DNA from: Lishizhenia tianjinensis
GTDB taxonomy: Bacteria; Bacteroidota; Bacteroidia; Flavobacteriales_D; Crocinitomicaceae
Length of the DNA: 36,381 nt
NCBI GenBank assembly: GCA_945902115.1
Contig: CAMDLY010000022.1
Coordinates: 1-36,381 of the forward strand
Direction: 5' to 3'
Of the stretch, positions 26,637-35,066 are shown piece after piece. Below the pieces are notes generated by a model. It searched no databases, was not told the origin of the DNA, and saw only the letters and a program-made list of their open reading frames with translations. Each line of letters opens with the position of its first letter. The first letter of the stretch is position 1. A program made the translations under genes and the position numbers.

Positions 26637-27545
26637 TTAGTTAATTTTCTTTTTTACTTGTTTAATTTGGGATGCAAAGTAAGCATTTTTTTCTGGAAAA
26701 ATCAAACTTAATTGCTCATAAACATATATTGCCTTGGGTAAATTTCCTTGAAGTTCAAATATCTTCGCTAATGTTTCACTTACAGGCATTTTTTGTTCGT
26801 CTAAGCTCTCTTTGGCTTTCTTACTCGGAGAATAAAATTCTTTCTTTGGTCTTAAAATACTTTCAATCACCACAGGTTTCTCAGATAGTTCTTGAGTAAG
26901 TTCTTGATTTGAATTCGTAAAACTCAACCATTGGTTGAAGGAAAACTCTTTCTCTAAATCTAATGTGAAATCAACATTTTTAGGGGATGTTTTGGAATTA
27001 GTCTGATCATTGACAGCTATGTTAGACGAATTTTCATTTTCTGTAGAATTATCCTCATTCTCTTGGAGTTTTTCTGTTTCCAATACATAACTCGCCTGAG
27101 CTGCACCGGCTTGTATAAGCAGTTCTATTGCATCGTCTTGTCGTTTCGTGTTAACGGATTTATCGTCTAATCCCTTTTTATTGGAAACACTTTTGTCATT
27201 CTCACTTGAATCTAGTTCAGAATTTATAGGACTTTCGATGGGTTCATCTCTCACAACAGTCATTACTGGAAGTTCAAGCTCTTCATCCACAGAGGTATTT
27301 TCTAATTTTTCTAAACCATTGACTAGATCATAAAGCACAGTTCTGTCATTGAAACGTATGGCTAAGCGTTTTAACTCTTCATGGAAGCTTAAATCACCTT
27401 TAAGGAGTAGGGATTCTAAGTATAGAAGAGAGAAAGAGGAAGCAAAAGGAAAATAATCTACTGCTGATTTTAATTCGGAGGAATTCACATGCAGAAGCTC
27501 ACTTTTGTCGGCAATTATCTTTTGTATGTCTTGTTTTGATACCAT
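26637..27545 (-). CDS. Hypothetical protein with C-terminal TPR-like motif
   Basis: A 302-residue protein with no family I can name. The N-terminal 100 residues are helical and leucine-rich (SSFSLLYLESLLLKGD). The middle (about 100-215) is low-complexity, rich in Ser, Asp, Glu and Asn, and probably disordered. The last 45 residues (AKIFELQGNLPKAIYVYEQLSLIFPEK) have the spacing of a tetratricopeptide repeat. There is no signal peptide. It lies between lptE (adjacent, no gap) and secG (5 bp), a neighbourhood I recall as common in Flavobacteriia. A scaffold role near the envelope is possible but unproven. Confidence 0.8.
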   Translation of the reverse strand: MVSKQDIQKIIADKSELLHVNSSELKSAVDYFPFASSFSLLYLESLLLKGDLSFHEELKRLAIRFNDRTVLYDLVNGLEKLENTSVDEELELPVMTVVRDEPIESPINSELDSSENDKSVSNKKGLDDKSVNTKRQDDAIELLIQAGAAQASYVLETEKLQENEDNSTENENSSNIAVNDQTNSKTSPKNVDFTLDLEKEFSFNQWLSFTNSNQELTQELSEKPVVIESILRPKKEFYSPSKKAKESLDEQKMPVSETLAKIFELQGNLPKAIYVYEQLSLIFPEKNAYFASQIKQVKKKIN

Positions 27546-28055
27546 TTACCAATTACCTAAAAGTTTGTTTATTACGTCTTGAGTGAGTTGTGTATTAATC
27601 TCCTCTAAAAGTTGGCCCTCAATGGATGCTAAGTTCGTGGATGCGCCAAAATCAGCAAACCTAGTTGCAGAAAGAGATAATGTTTCCTCCTTGGGTGAGC
27701 GAATGAAAATAGTGAATTGTACACCGATAGTCAACCTGTTTTGTGCTGCATTATTATTATTTTGAATGGAAATAGGTGTTACTTGATAAGTATTAATCTT
27801 TCCTTCAATGTAGATTTCACCAGAACCTGTTATGGTATTTAAGGACAATCGAGTATTGTTTTGCAAGGCATCTTTCAAGTCCTCTGTTAATCTCGCACTA
27901 TAACTCAGAGGACAATTGGCCGCTGAAGACTCAAGAGTTTTAATGGAAAAAGATTTCCATTCCTCGGGAGTTGAACCTTTATCTTTAAGAGATATACTGA
28001 CAGATTTACACCCGGTGAATAGCACAGCAACCAAAAACAAACTCCAAATTCTCAT
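27546..28055 (-). CDS. lptE: LptE-family lipopolysaccharide-assembly lipoprotein
   Basis: A 169-residue lipoprotein. The signal peptide MRIWSLFLVAVLFTGC ends in a good lipobox with Cys16. The mature part reads VSISLKDKG, KSFSIKTLESSAANCPLSYSARLTEDLKDALQNNTRLSL, then a beta-rich region and a C-terminal helix, matching the Bacteroidota LptE-like (DUF4136/LptE) layout. LptE plugs the outer-membrane LptD barrel and helps insert LPS. The start is 2 bp after the sigma-54 activator stop. The family is divergent, so the functional label rests on length, lipobox, motif pattern and gene order. Confidence 0.82.
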   Translation of the reverse strand: MRIWSLFLVAVLFTGCKSVSISLKDKGSTPEEWKSFSIKTLESSAANCPLSYSARLTEDLKDALQNNTRLSLNTITGSGEIYIEGKINTYQVTPISIQNNNNAAQNRLTIGVQFTIFIRSPKEETLSLSATRFADFGASTNLASIEGQLLEEINTQLTQDVINKLLGNW

Positions 28056-28057
28056 TA

Positions 28058-29305
28058 TTACAAAAACCCTAAGTTAAACTCTTTTATCTTACGATAAAGG
28101 GTCCGTTCAGAAATTCCTAATTCGGCAGCTGCATACTTGCGTTTACCTCTGTGTTTTTCTAAAGCTTTTTTGATCAACTCTTTTTCCCTATCCTCCAAGG
28201 AGAGTGATTCTTCAAACTCTTCATGGTGTTCGTAATTATCAGCATTTTTAGCAATGCTAATATGGTGATCCATAGAAGCGGGTAATGCTCGTGTTGTATC
28301 GAAAGGGGTAATATTACCAGTTTGAACTTCATTGTAAAATCGATTCATAACTTCCGTTTGGTCTGAATTAAGTGAAACCCCCATACCTTGCGAGAGAACC
28401 TCAATTACAAGTTTTTTTAAATCCCCGAGATCCTTTTTCATGTCGAATAAAAATTTGTACATGAGTTCTCTTTCAGAGAAGTTCTCTGCATTTGTTTGAG
28501 CTTGAATGATGGGTGCTTTTTCCGTCGGTCTTGGAAGATAGGAAGCAAGAATAAATTCATCAATTTCTCGGGAAGTTTCAATAACGGAGAGTTGTTCCAC
28601 GAGATTTTTTAATTGCCGTATGTTTCCTGGCCAACTATATTGTTCGAGAATAGTTACTGCTTCTGTCGTTAATTTGACTGCTGGCATGCGGTATTTTTCG
28701 GCAAAGTCATGAGCAAACTTTCTAAATAAGAGATGAATATCTTCTTTTCTATTCCTCAAAGATGGCAGCTGAATGGGGACGGTGTTTAAGCGATAGTACA
28801 AATCTTCTCGAAATTTTCCCGTGGAGATGGCTTGATGCATGTTTTCATTGGTTGCTGCAACCACTCGAACATTTGTTTTAATGGCTTTTGAAGCACCAAC
28901 TCGTATAAACTCGCCAGTTTCTAAAACACGTAACAACCTTACTTGCGTTTGCATGGGGAGTTCGGCGACTTCATCCAAAAAAATGGTTCCTCCATTAGCG
29001 ACCTCAAAATATCCTTGCCTACTGCCACTTGCACCCGTAAACGAACCCTTTTCGTGTCCAAATAATTCAGAGTCAATGGTTCCCTCCGGAATAGCTCCAC
29101 AATTCACTGCAATATATTCTTTGTGTTTTCTCGAACTGATTTGATGAATAACTTGAGGAATTATTTCCTTTCCTGTTCCACTTTCTCCTGTTACAAGAAC
29201 TGAAATATCTGTAGGAGCTACTTGTATGGCAACTTCCAATCCGCGATTTAATAAGGTGGAGCTGCCAATTATGCCAAATCTTTGTTTTACTTGCTGAACA
29301 TTCAT
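28058..29305 (-). CDS. Sigma-54-dependent transcriptional activator without receiver domain
   Basis: A 415-residue protein. The AAA+ domain starts almost at residue 12: Walker A GESGTGKE (40-47), the sigma-54 contact loop as GSFTGA (87-92) instead of the usual GAFTGA, Walker B GTIFLDEV (106-113), and the sensor arginine region [12 protein letters not shown] Fis-type helix-turn-helix covers the last 40 residues ([21 protein letters not shown]). There is no N-terminal receiver, PAS or GAF domain, so control must come from partner proteins, a ligand at the AAA+ domain, or expression level. The ATG at 29303-29305 is preferred to an upstream TTG; it lies 4 bp after miaB. Targets are unknown. Confidence 0.9.
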   Translation of the reverse strand: MNVQQVKQRFGIIGSSTLLNRGLEVAIQVAPTDISVLVTGESGTGKEIIPQVIHQISSRKHKEYIAVNCGAIPEGTIDSELFGHEKGSFTGASGSRQGYFEVANGGTIFLDEVAELPMQTQVRLLRVLETGEFIRVGASKAIKTNVRVVAATNENMHQAISTGKFREDLYYRLNTVPIQLPSLRNRKEDIHLLFRKFAHDFAEKYRMPAVKLTTEAVTILEQYSWPGNIRQLKNLVEQLSVIETSREIDEFILASYLPRPTEKAPIIQAQTNAENFSERELMYKFLFDMKKDLGDLKKLVIEVLSQGMGVSLNSDQTEVMNRFYNEVQTGNITPFDTTRALPASMDHHISIAKNADNYEHHEEFEESLSLEDREKELIKKALEKHRGKRKYAAAELGISERTLYRKIKEFNLGFL

Positions 29306-29309
29306 GATT

Positions 29310-30734
29310 TTAAACGTATTGTTCAATTTTTCCTCTCAAGGTGGCTGAGGTACAATCTTCAATTCTAACTATTACATATTGGCCTTTTTCAGCGCTTCCT
29401 TTTGGAAAAACAACCATGGAATTTCTTCCATTTCTTCCGCAATAGAAGTCATCTGATCGTTTAGATGGTCCTTCAACCAATACTTTTTGAAGGCTACCCA
29501 ATTGTTGTTGATGCGATTTTAATGAGTGTGAAAGTTGTTTCTCAATTATTTCATTCAATCTCCTGCTTTTAACTTCTTCAGGGACATCGTCTGAAAATCT
29601 GCGCTCTGCCAAAGTTTTAGGTCTTTCTGAATATTTAAACATGTAAGCGAAATCATAAGCAACAAGGTCCATTATGGATAGGGTATCTTGATGTTCCTCT
29701 TCTGTTTCTCCGCAAAATCCAGTAATGATATCAGTAGATATTGCACACTCAGGAATTATTCTTTTTATAGATTGAATCCGATCGATATACCATTCTCTGC
29801 TATATCCTCGATTCATTCTATTGAGTACCTCACTATTTCCCGATTGAACAGGTAAATGAATGTAGGGGCATATATTTTCGTGAGCCGCCATTATTTCGAG
29901 CACATCATCTGTCATATCCTTTGGATGCGAGGTGCTAAATCTCACACGTAGAAGAGGGGAGACTAATGCAACCATCTTCATCAACTGAGCAAAATTGGTA
30001 GTCGGTTTAGAAGAATCTTTCAGTTCACCTTTTGAGGTAATATTCCACCGATAAGAATCAACATTCTGACCGAGTAAAGTAACTTCTCTATATCCCTTGC
30101 TAAATAAATCTTTACATTCTTCCACAATTGTTTCTGGGTCTCGCGATCTTTCTCTGCCTCGAGTGAACGGCACCACGCAAAAGGAACACATGTTGTCACA
30201 CCCACGTGTAATGGTTACAAATGCATTGATACCCCCTTGGTCCAATCGAACGGGTGAAATATCTGCATAGGTCTCGTCTCTTGATAGCAGCACATTGACT
30301 GCCTTTTGTCCTGTCCCAACTTCCTGGAGCAAGTTTGGTAAATCCCGATATGCATCGGGTCCAGCGACAAGATCAACGAGTTTCTCTTCTTCTAAAAGTG
30401 ATTTTTTCAATCTTTCTGCCATACATCCTAGTATTCCAACAACTAGTTCAGGATAAGCTTCTTTCTTCTTTTTGAAGTCTGTCAGTCGATTACGAACTCT
30501 TGTTTCTGCATTTTCTCGGATTGAACAGGTGTTTAACAAGATAACATCTGCTTCCTCTAGGTTTCGGGTAGTTGAAAAGCCTTCTTTTGCAAGTATGGAA
30601 GCTACCACCTCACTGTCGGAAAAATTCATTTGACAGCCGTAGCTTTCCAAATAGAGTTTTTTACCCGCTTGATTATTTGGAGTCATTTCAATGACTTCAC
30701 CTTGTCTACTTTCGTCAATTACCTTATTATCCAC
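29310..30734 (-). CDS. miaB: tRNA-2-methylthio-N6-dimethylallyladenosine synthase MiaB
   Basis: A 474-residue radical-SAM methylthiotransferase that converts i6A37 to ms2i6A37 in tRNAs reading UNN codons. The N-terminal UPF0004 domain has Cys34 (ESYGCQMN), a second cysteine in LLNTCSIRE and a third in GILGCMAE, which hold the auxiliary cluster. The radical-SAM motif CDNMCSFC is followed by [17 protein letters not shown] domain ends the protein ([10 protein letters not shown] to the C-terminus). Length is typical. It is the first gene of the operon, with a consensus promoter upstream. Confidence 0.96.
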   Translation of the reverse strand: MDNKVIDESRQGEVIEMTPNNQAGKKLYLESYGCQMNFSDSEVVASILAKEGFSTTRNLEEADVILLNTCSIRENAETRVRNRLTDFKKKKEAYPELVVGILGCMAERLKKSLLEEEKLVDLVAGPDAYRDLPNLLQEVGTGQKAVNVLLSRDETYADISPVRLDQGGINAFVTITRGCDNMCSFCVVPFTRGRERSRDPETIVEECKDLFSKGYREVTLLGQNVDSYRWNITSKGELKDSSKPTTNFAQLMKMVALVSPLLRVRFSTSHPKDMTDDVLEIMAAHENICPYIHLPVQSGNSEVLNRMNRGYSREWYIDRIQSIKRIIPECAISTDIITGFCGETEEEHQDTLSIMDLVAYDFAYMFKYSERPKTLAERRFSDDVPEEVKSRRLNEIIEKQLSHSLKSHQQQLGSLQKVLVEGPSKRSDDFYCGRNGRNSMVVFPKGSAEKGQYVIVRIEDCTSATLRGKIEQYV

Positions 30735-30757
30735 TTAAATTTTAAATTTTTATACTG

Positions 30758-30788
30758 CAAAAATAAAGATTTACAAACGGCTGACAAA
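30758..30788 (-). promoter_or_regulatory. miaB operon promoter
   Basis: On the minus strand TTTG (30788-30785), a 19-nt spacer and TATTTTTG (30765-30758) match the Bacteroidota consensus. Transcription would begin near 30753, about 20 nt before the miaB ATG. Confidence 0.65.
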
Positions 30789-30840
30789 ATGACATAGTTA
30801 ATTTTATTTAATGACCGTAAATAAATTTTAAACAAAAATC

Positions 30841-30855
30841 TTAACCAAAGGTTAA
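30841..30855. repeat. Short inverted repeat between divergent miaB and topA promoters
   Basis: TTAACC (30841-30846) and GGTTAA (30850-30855) form a perfect 6-bp inverted repeat with an AAA centre, 33 bp upstream of the topA -33 box. It has the size of an operator, but nothing else supports that role. Confidence 0.35.
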
Positions 30856-30888
30856 TATGAGGAACAAAATAAAAAACATAAAAAAGTA

Positions 30889-30921
30889 TTTGTTAGTTGA
30901 ATTGATTTAACGATACATTTG
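30889..30921 (+). promoter_or_regulatory. topA promoter
   Basis: TTTG (30889-30892), a 21-nt spacer and TACATTTG (30914-30921) match the Bacteroidota consensus. The start of transcription would be near 30927, about 13 nt before the ATG at 30940. This supports that start over an in-frame codon at 30919, which lies inside the -7 box. Confidence 0.6.
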
Positions 30922-30939
30922 TTTGCAAAAAAATACTAT

Positions 30940-32409
30940 ATGGCTAAAAATCTAGTGATTGTTGAGTCCCCAGCGAAGGCTAAAACCATCGAGGGATATT
31001 TGGGAAAAGATTTCGTGGTGAAATCAAGTTATGGCCACGTTCGAGATCTTTCGAAAAAGGGTTTATCCATAGAACTGACTAATTCATACACCCCGATTTA
31101 CGAGGTAAGTGCCGACAAAAAGCAATTGGTTTCAGAACTGAAAAAATTAGTCAAAGAAGTTGAAACGGTATGGCTAGCCACCGATGAGGACCGAGAGGGT
31201 GAAGCAATTTCTTGGCACTTATTTGAAACGCTCGATTTATCGAAGAAAGACACAAAGAGAATCACCTTCAACGAAATAACGAAAACGGCGATATTGAAAG
31301 CCATCGAAAAACCTAGAATAATTAACAAAGAGCTAGTAGATGCTCAACAAGCCAGAAGGGTGTTGGATCGAATCGTGGGATTTGAATTATCGCCAATACT
31401 TTGGAGAAAAGTGAGACCTAGTCTTTCGGCAGGAAGAGTTCAATCGGTCGCAGTTCGTTTAATAGTAGCGCGTGAGAGGGAAATTGAAAAGTTTAACACG
31501 TCTGGATTCTTCAGGGTGTCTGGTATGTTTAAGTCAGCATTGGGAATCTTGAAAGCAGAACTCAATGCGCAATTGACGAGCAAAGAAGAAGTATTAGATG
31601 TTTTGGCTTTATGCAAAGACGCGAGATTTGTGGTGGAAGATGTGCAGCAAAAACCAGCTACACGTTATCCTGCAGCGCCTTTTACAACCTCAACACTTCA
31701 ACAAGAGGCAAGTCTCAAACTCGGGTTTTCAGTCACTAAAACGATGAGTGTTGCACAGCGCCTATATGAATCCGGTAAAATTACTTACATGAGAACCGAT
31801 TCCGTAAATCTTTCGGAAACTGCTATGAGTGCCGCAAAAACAAGCATTGAGAACTTTTATGGAAGTTCATATGCTAAACCAACGAAATATGCCACAAAAT
31901 CCGCTGGCGCCCAAGAGGCGCACGAGGCGATAAGACCAACGGACTTTAATCAACAAAGTATAACAGCAGACCGCGACGAACAGCGCTTGTATGAATTGAT
32001 TTGGAAAAGAGCCATTGCAAGTCAGATGTCTCCCGCGCAACTTGAGAGAACGACAATAAAAATTACCGGTCTTTCAAATCAACAACATTACTTTAACGCC
32101 AAAGGTGAAGTAATTCAGTTTGATGGATTCTTGAAAGTATACATAGAAACAGCTCTAGAAGAAAATGACGAACAAGAAGAAGATGGCTTATTGCCAAAGG
32201 TAGAAATAGGCGAAGTGTTGACTAGAGAAAAAATCAATGGTGTAGAAAGATTTACTAGACCGCCTGCACGCTATGTTGAGGCTTCATTAGTGAAAAAATT
32301 AGAGGAGTTAGGAATTGGTCGACCATCAACTTACGCACCAACCATATCTACTATTCAAAAGAGAGGATACGTTGAAAAAAACGAAAGGGAGGGAGAAGTA
32401 AGAAAATAA
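30940..32409 (+). CDS. topA: DNA topoisomerase I, N-terminal part (gene interrupted by TAA)
   Basis: The first 489 codons of a type IA topoisomerase, which relaxes negative supercoils by cutting one strand. MAKNLVIVESPAKAKTIEGYLG opens the TOPRIM domain, and ATDEDREGEAISWHL supplies its acidic metal site. The catalytic tyrosine is Tyr283 in ITYMRTDS. LSAGRVQSVAVRLIV and GIGRPSTYAPTISTIQKRGYVE are further signatures. The frame stops at TAA 32407-32409, in the middle of the conserved core. The same frame is then open to 33261 and encodes the rest of the enzyme. TopA is normally essential in bacteria, so a sequencing error is a strong possibility. If intact, the gene would be 30940-33261, 773 residues. 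Confidence 0.9.
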   Translation: MAKNLVIVESPAKAKTIEGYLGKDFVVKSSYGHVRDLSKKGLSIELTNSYTPIYEVSADKKQLVSELKKLVKEVETVWLATDEDREGEAISWHLFETLDLSKKDTKRITFNEITKTAILKAIEKPRIINKELVDAQQARRVLDRIVGFELSPILWRKVRPSLSAGRVQSVAVRLIVAREREIEKFNTSGFFRVSGMFKSALGILKAELNAQLTSKEEVLDVLALCKDARFVVEDVQQKPATRYPAAPFTTSTLQQEASLKLGFSVTKTMSVAQRLYESGKITYMRTDSVNLSETAMSAAKTSIENFYGSSYAKPTKYATKSAGAQEAHEAIRPTDFNQQSITADRDEQRLYELIWKRAIASQMSPAQLERTTIKITGLSNQQHYFNAKGEVIQFDGFLKVYIETALEENDEQEEDGLLPKVEIGEVLTREKINGVERFTRPPARYVEASLVKKLEELGIGRPSTYAPTISTIQKRGYVEKNEREGEVRK

Positions 32410-33261
32410 CTCAATTTTTACCTAATCGAAAATGATATAATTGAAACAATTAGACAAGAAACAACAGGTAAAGAAAGAAATAAACTTACACCAACGGATA
32501 TTGGTATTGTAGTAACTGATTTTTTGTCTCAACATTTTGAAAGTATCATGGACTATCAGTTCACCGCAAAAGTAGAAGCTGAATTCGACGAAATCGCTGC
32601 TGGAAATATTGGTTGGACCTCAATGATCGATCAGTTTTATGTGCCTTTCCATAAGAATGTTGAGAATACTATGGAAACATCTGAAAGGGCGACGGGAGAG
32701 AGACCCCTTGGAATTCATCCCGTTTCTGGTAGAAAAATAATTGCGCGAATTGGAAAATTTGGCCCAATGGTGCAAATAGGGGACGAGAAAGAGGATGGAG
32801 AAAAGGCCGAGTTTGCTTCCCTTCCTAGAAATAAAGCGATTCACACAATTACACTGGAAGAAGCTCTAGAGCTTTTTAAACTTCCCAGAACTTTAGGAGA
32901 CAAGGATGGAGTTGATATAAAAGCCAATGTAGGTAAGTTTGGACCTTATGTGCAATTGGGAAGGACATTTGCATCCGTTCCAAAGGAGGAAGATGTTATG
33001 ACAATTTCATTAGAAAGAGCCATCGAATTATTGGAAGAAAAAATTCAAGCTGATGCAAGCAAAGTCATAAAATTTTTCTCCGAAAGAGAAGATGTGCAGT
33101 TGCTCAATGGTAAATATGGTCCTTACTTGAAAATAGGAAAGGATAATTATAAACTACCGAAGGATAAAAGCGCTGAAGAACTAACCTTGGAGGACTGTTT
33201 GGAAATTGCTGAAAATCAAAAATCTACAGGAAAAACAAAAAAGACCTTCAAGAAAAAATAG
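32410..33261 (+). CDS. topA: DNA topoisomerase I, C-terminal part (same frame, after the stop)
   Basis: The continuation of topA, read in the same frame directly after the TAA. It includes ETTGKERNKLTPTDIGIVV, TDFLSQHFESIMDYQFTAKV and EAEFDEIAAGNIGW, the end of the type IA core. Three glycine-rich C-terminal repeats follow: ARIGKFGPMVQIG, ANVGKFGPYVQLG and LLNGKYGPYLKIG. A lysine-rich tail (TGKTKKTFKKK) ends it. It has no promoter or credible start of its own (the first in-frame start-like codon is a TTG at 32524), so it should be annotated with the upstream part as one gene. Confidence 0.85.
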   Translation, partial: LNFYLIENDIIETIRQETTGKERNKLTPTDIGIVVTDFLSQHFESIMDYQFTAKVEAEFDEIAAGNIGWTSMIDQFYVPFHKNVENTMETSERATGERPLGIHPVSGRKIIARIGKFGPMVQIGDEKEDGEKAEFASLPRNKAIHTITLEEALELFKLPRTLGDKDGVDIKANVGKFGPYVQLGRTFASVPKEEDVMTISLERAIELLEEKIQADASKVIKFFSEREDVQLLNGKYGPYLKIGKDNYKLPKDKSAEELTLEDCLEIAENQKSTGKTKKTFKKK

Positions 33262-33278
33262 TCGCTGCGATTAATTTA

Positions 33279-33286
33279 TATCTTTG
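33279..33286 (+). promoter_or_regulatory. Candidate ssb -7 box
   Basis: TATCTTTG fits TAnnTTTG and lies only 4 nt before the ssb ATG, between topA and ssb. No TTG lies at the usual -33 distance. If used, the mRNA would be leaderless or nearly so. Confidence 0.35.
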
Positions 33287-33290
33287 TATC

Positions 33291-33737
33291 ATGAACGGCA
33301 GTGTTAATAAGGTTATTTTAATAGGCAATCTTGGCAAAGACCCTGAGGTTCGGCGACTAGAGAATGGCGCAATGATAGCCTCGTTTCCCCTAGCGACCTC
33401 CGAAGTTTATACAGACAAGAATTCAGGAGAGAAAAAGGAAATTACAGACTGGCACGATATAGTTTTATGGAGAGGACTTGCTGAAATTGCAGAGAAATAT
33501 ATCCGTAAAGGCACAAAAATTTATGTAGAAGGTAAATTAAAGAAACGCTCTTGGCAAGATAAAGAGGGAAATACCCGTTACGCCACCGAAGTTGTAGGTG
33601 ACGATATTACCATCCTAAGTCGTTTAGAAGGTAATGAACGCGCTACAAACCAACCTTATTCTCAAGATCATCGACCTAATCCACCTTCTGCCATGGGTGA
33701 CTTGAGTGATAGCTCTGACGATGAGGCTCCATTTTAG
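33291..33737 (+). CDS. ssb: Single-stranded DNA-binding protein
   Basis: A 148-residue SSB. The OB fold starts VNKVILIGNLGKDPEVR and includes DWHDIVLWRGLAEIAEKYIRKGTKIYVEGKLKKRSW and YATEVVGDDITIL (about residues 5-110). A disordered Asn/Pro/Ser-rich linker leads to the acidic tip DDEAPF, a variant of the DDxPF motif that recruits replication and repair proteins. It protects single-stranded DNA as a tetramer. It lies 29 bp after topA and 3 bp before gldE, and likely leads the ssb-gldE-gldD-folK transcript. Confidence 0.96.
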   Translation: MNGSVNKVILIGNLGKDPEVRRLENGAMIASFPLATSEVYTDKNSGEKKEITDWHDIVLWRGLAEIAEKYIRKGTKIYVEGKLKKRSWQDKEGNTRYATEVVGDDITILSRLEGNERATNQPYSQDHRPNPPSAMGDLSDSSDDEAPF

Positions 33738-33740
33738 CAT

Positions 33741-35066
33741 ATGACATCAACTGAACCTTCCAGTTATCTTGAAATTACCCCTTCGATTGCTTCTTTTGAG
33801 TCGTCTTCTGTAGTTTATCTGATATTGATTATTTTATTATTGATTGTTTCTGCACTCATGTCTGGTTCTGAATCTGCATATTTCAGTTTAAAGCCGGCGG
33901 ATTTAGAGGAGCTGAAAAAGGAAAACACAAATAAGTCTCGACTAATCCTCAAATTGCTTTCAAGTCCTAAGGATCTCTTGGCGACAATTTTAATAGTGAA
34001 TAATTTCGTCAACGTAGGCGTAATACTTTTGAGCACCATAGTCATTGGGGAGATATTTCCATTCGAGCATTATTCACCACTAGTTAAATTTCTCATCGAA
34101 GTTGTGGGGATAACTTTCTTTCTTTTGCTTTTAGGAGAAGTAGCTCCAAAGATTTTCGCCAACAATAATCAAAAGAAAGTAGTTAATTTAATGGCTGTTC
34201 CATTGAATTCACTCTCTAAAACTCCCCCTTTTTCTTGGGCTAGGTGGTTACTCGTGAACTCCTCTTTTTTTATCCAAAAAATGGGTAAAAGACACTCTGT
34301 GGTGAACAGTGATGAATTGGAGCAAGCTTTAGCTTTGACCAAAGATGAATCAACTTCTGATGATGATCACAAAATTCTTGAGGGAATTGTAAAGTTCGGT
34401 AAAACTGAGGCTTCAGAAATCATGACGCCTCGCGTAGAGGTTGAGGCAATTGATAAGAATATGGCCCTCGATGAGGTATTGCATGACATAATGGAGGCTG
34501 GTTATTCTAGGATGCCCGTCTATGAAAATCAACCCGACAACGTCGTCGGAATTTTATATATTAAAGATTTACTCGCCCATTCTGAAAGTCTCAGTTTCGA
34601 CTGGTTTCAAGTTGTTCGTAAGCCATTTTTCGTCCCTGAGAACAAGAAAATTAATCATTTACTCCAAGATTTTCGAAAAATGAAAATGCACATGGCGATA
34701 GTTGTGGATGAGTATGGAGGAGCATCGGGTGTCGTAACATTGGAGGATGTACTTGAAGAAATAGTGGGAGACATTACTGATGAATTCGATGAAAACGAAG
34801 TTATCTTCTCTAAATTGGATGACAATACCTATATCTTCGAGGGCAGAACGTCAATCAATGATTTTTGTAAAGTACTTGAGTTGAATTACAACGCTTTTGA
34901 TGATGACCGTGGTGAAGCTGAAACACTGGGTGGATTGCTGACAGAAAAGGCAGGCAGAATATTGAAAAATAACGAATACGTAATCTTAAACGATTTCAAG
35001 TTTATTGTTGAATCATCAGATAAAAGACGTGTTAAAACCATTAAATTAGTTCGACTGAATGCGTAG
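33741..35066 (+). CDS. gldE: Gliding motility-associated protein GldE
   Basis: A 441-residue inner-membrane protein of the CNNM/CorC (HlyC) family. A hydrophobic N-terminal DUF21 domain (residues about 23-165) contains SALMSGSESAYFSL and LATILIVNNFVNVGVILL. Two CBS motifs follow: EIMTPRVEVEAI to VVGILYIKDLL, and PFFVPENKKINHLLQDF to YGGASGVVTLEDVLEEIVGDI. The CorC_HlyC domain is at about 345-435. In Flavobacterium, GldE supports gliding and is partly redundant with GldD; it is thought to act in membrane protein stability rather than force generation. The gene overlaps gldD by 8 bp, which supports the Gld assignment over a generic hemolysin/CorC label. Confidence 0.9.
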   Translation: MTSTEPSSYLEITPSIASFESSSVVYLILIILLLIVSALMSGSESAYFSLKPADLEELKKENTNKSRLILKLLSSPKDLLATILIVNNFVNVGVILLSTIVIGEIFPFEHYSPLVKFLIEVVGITFFLLLLGEVAPKIFANNNQKKVVNLMAVPLNSLSKTPPFSWARWLLVNSSFFIQKMGKRHSVVNSDELEQALALTKDESTSDDDHKILEGIVKFGKTEASEIMTPRVEVEAIDKNMALDEVLHDIMEAGYSRMPVYENQPDNVVGILYIKDLLAHSESLSFDWFQVVRKPFFVPENKKINHLLQDFRKMKMHMAIVVDEYGGASGVVTLEDVLEEIVGDITDEFDENEVIFSKLDDNTYIFEGRTSINDFCKVLELNYNAFDDDRGEAETLGGLLTEKAGRILKNNEYVILNDFKFIVESSDKRRVKTIKLVRLNA

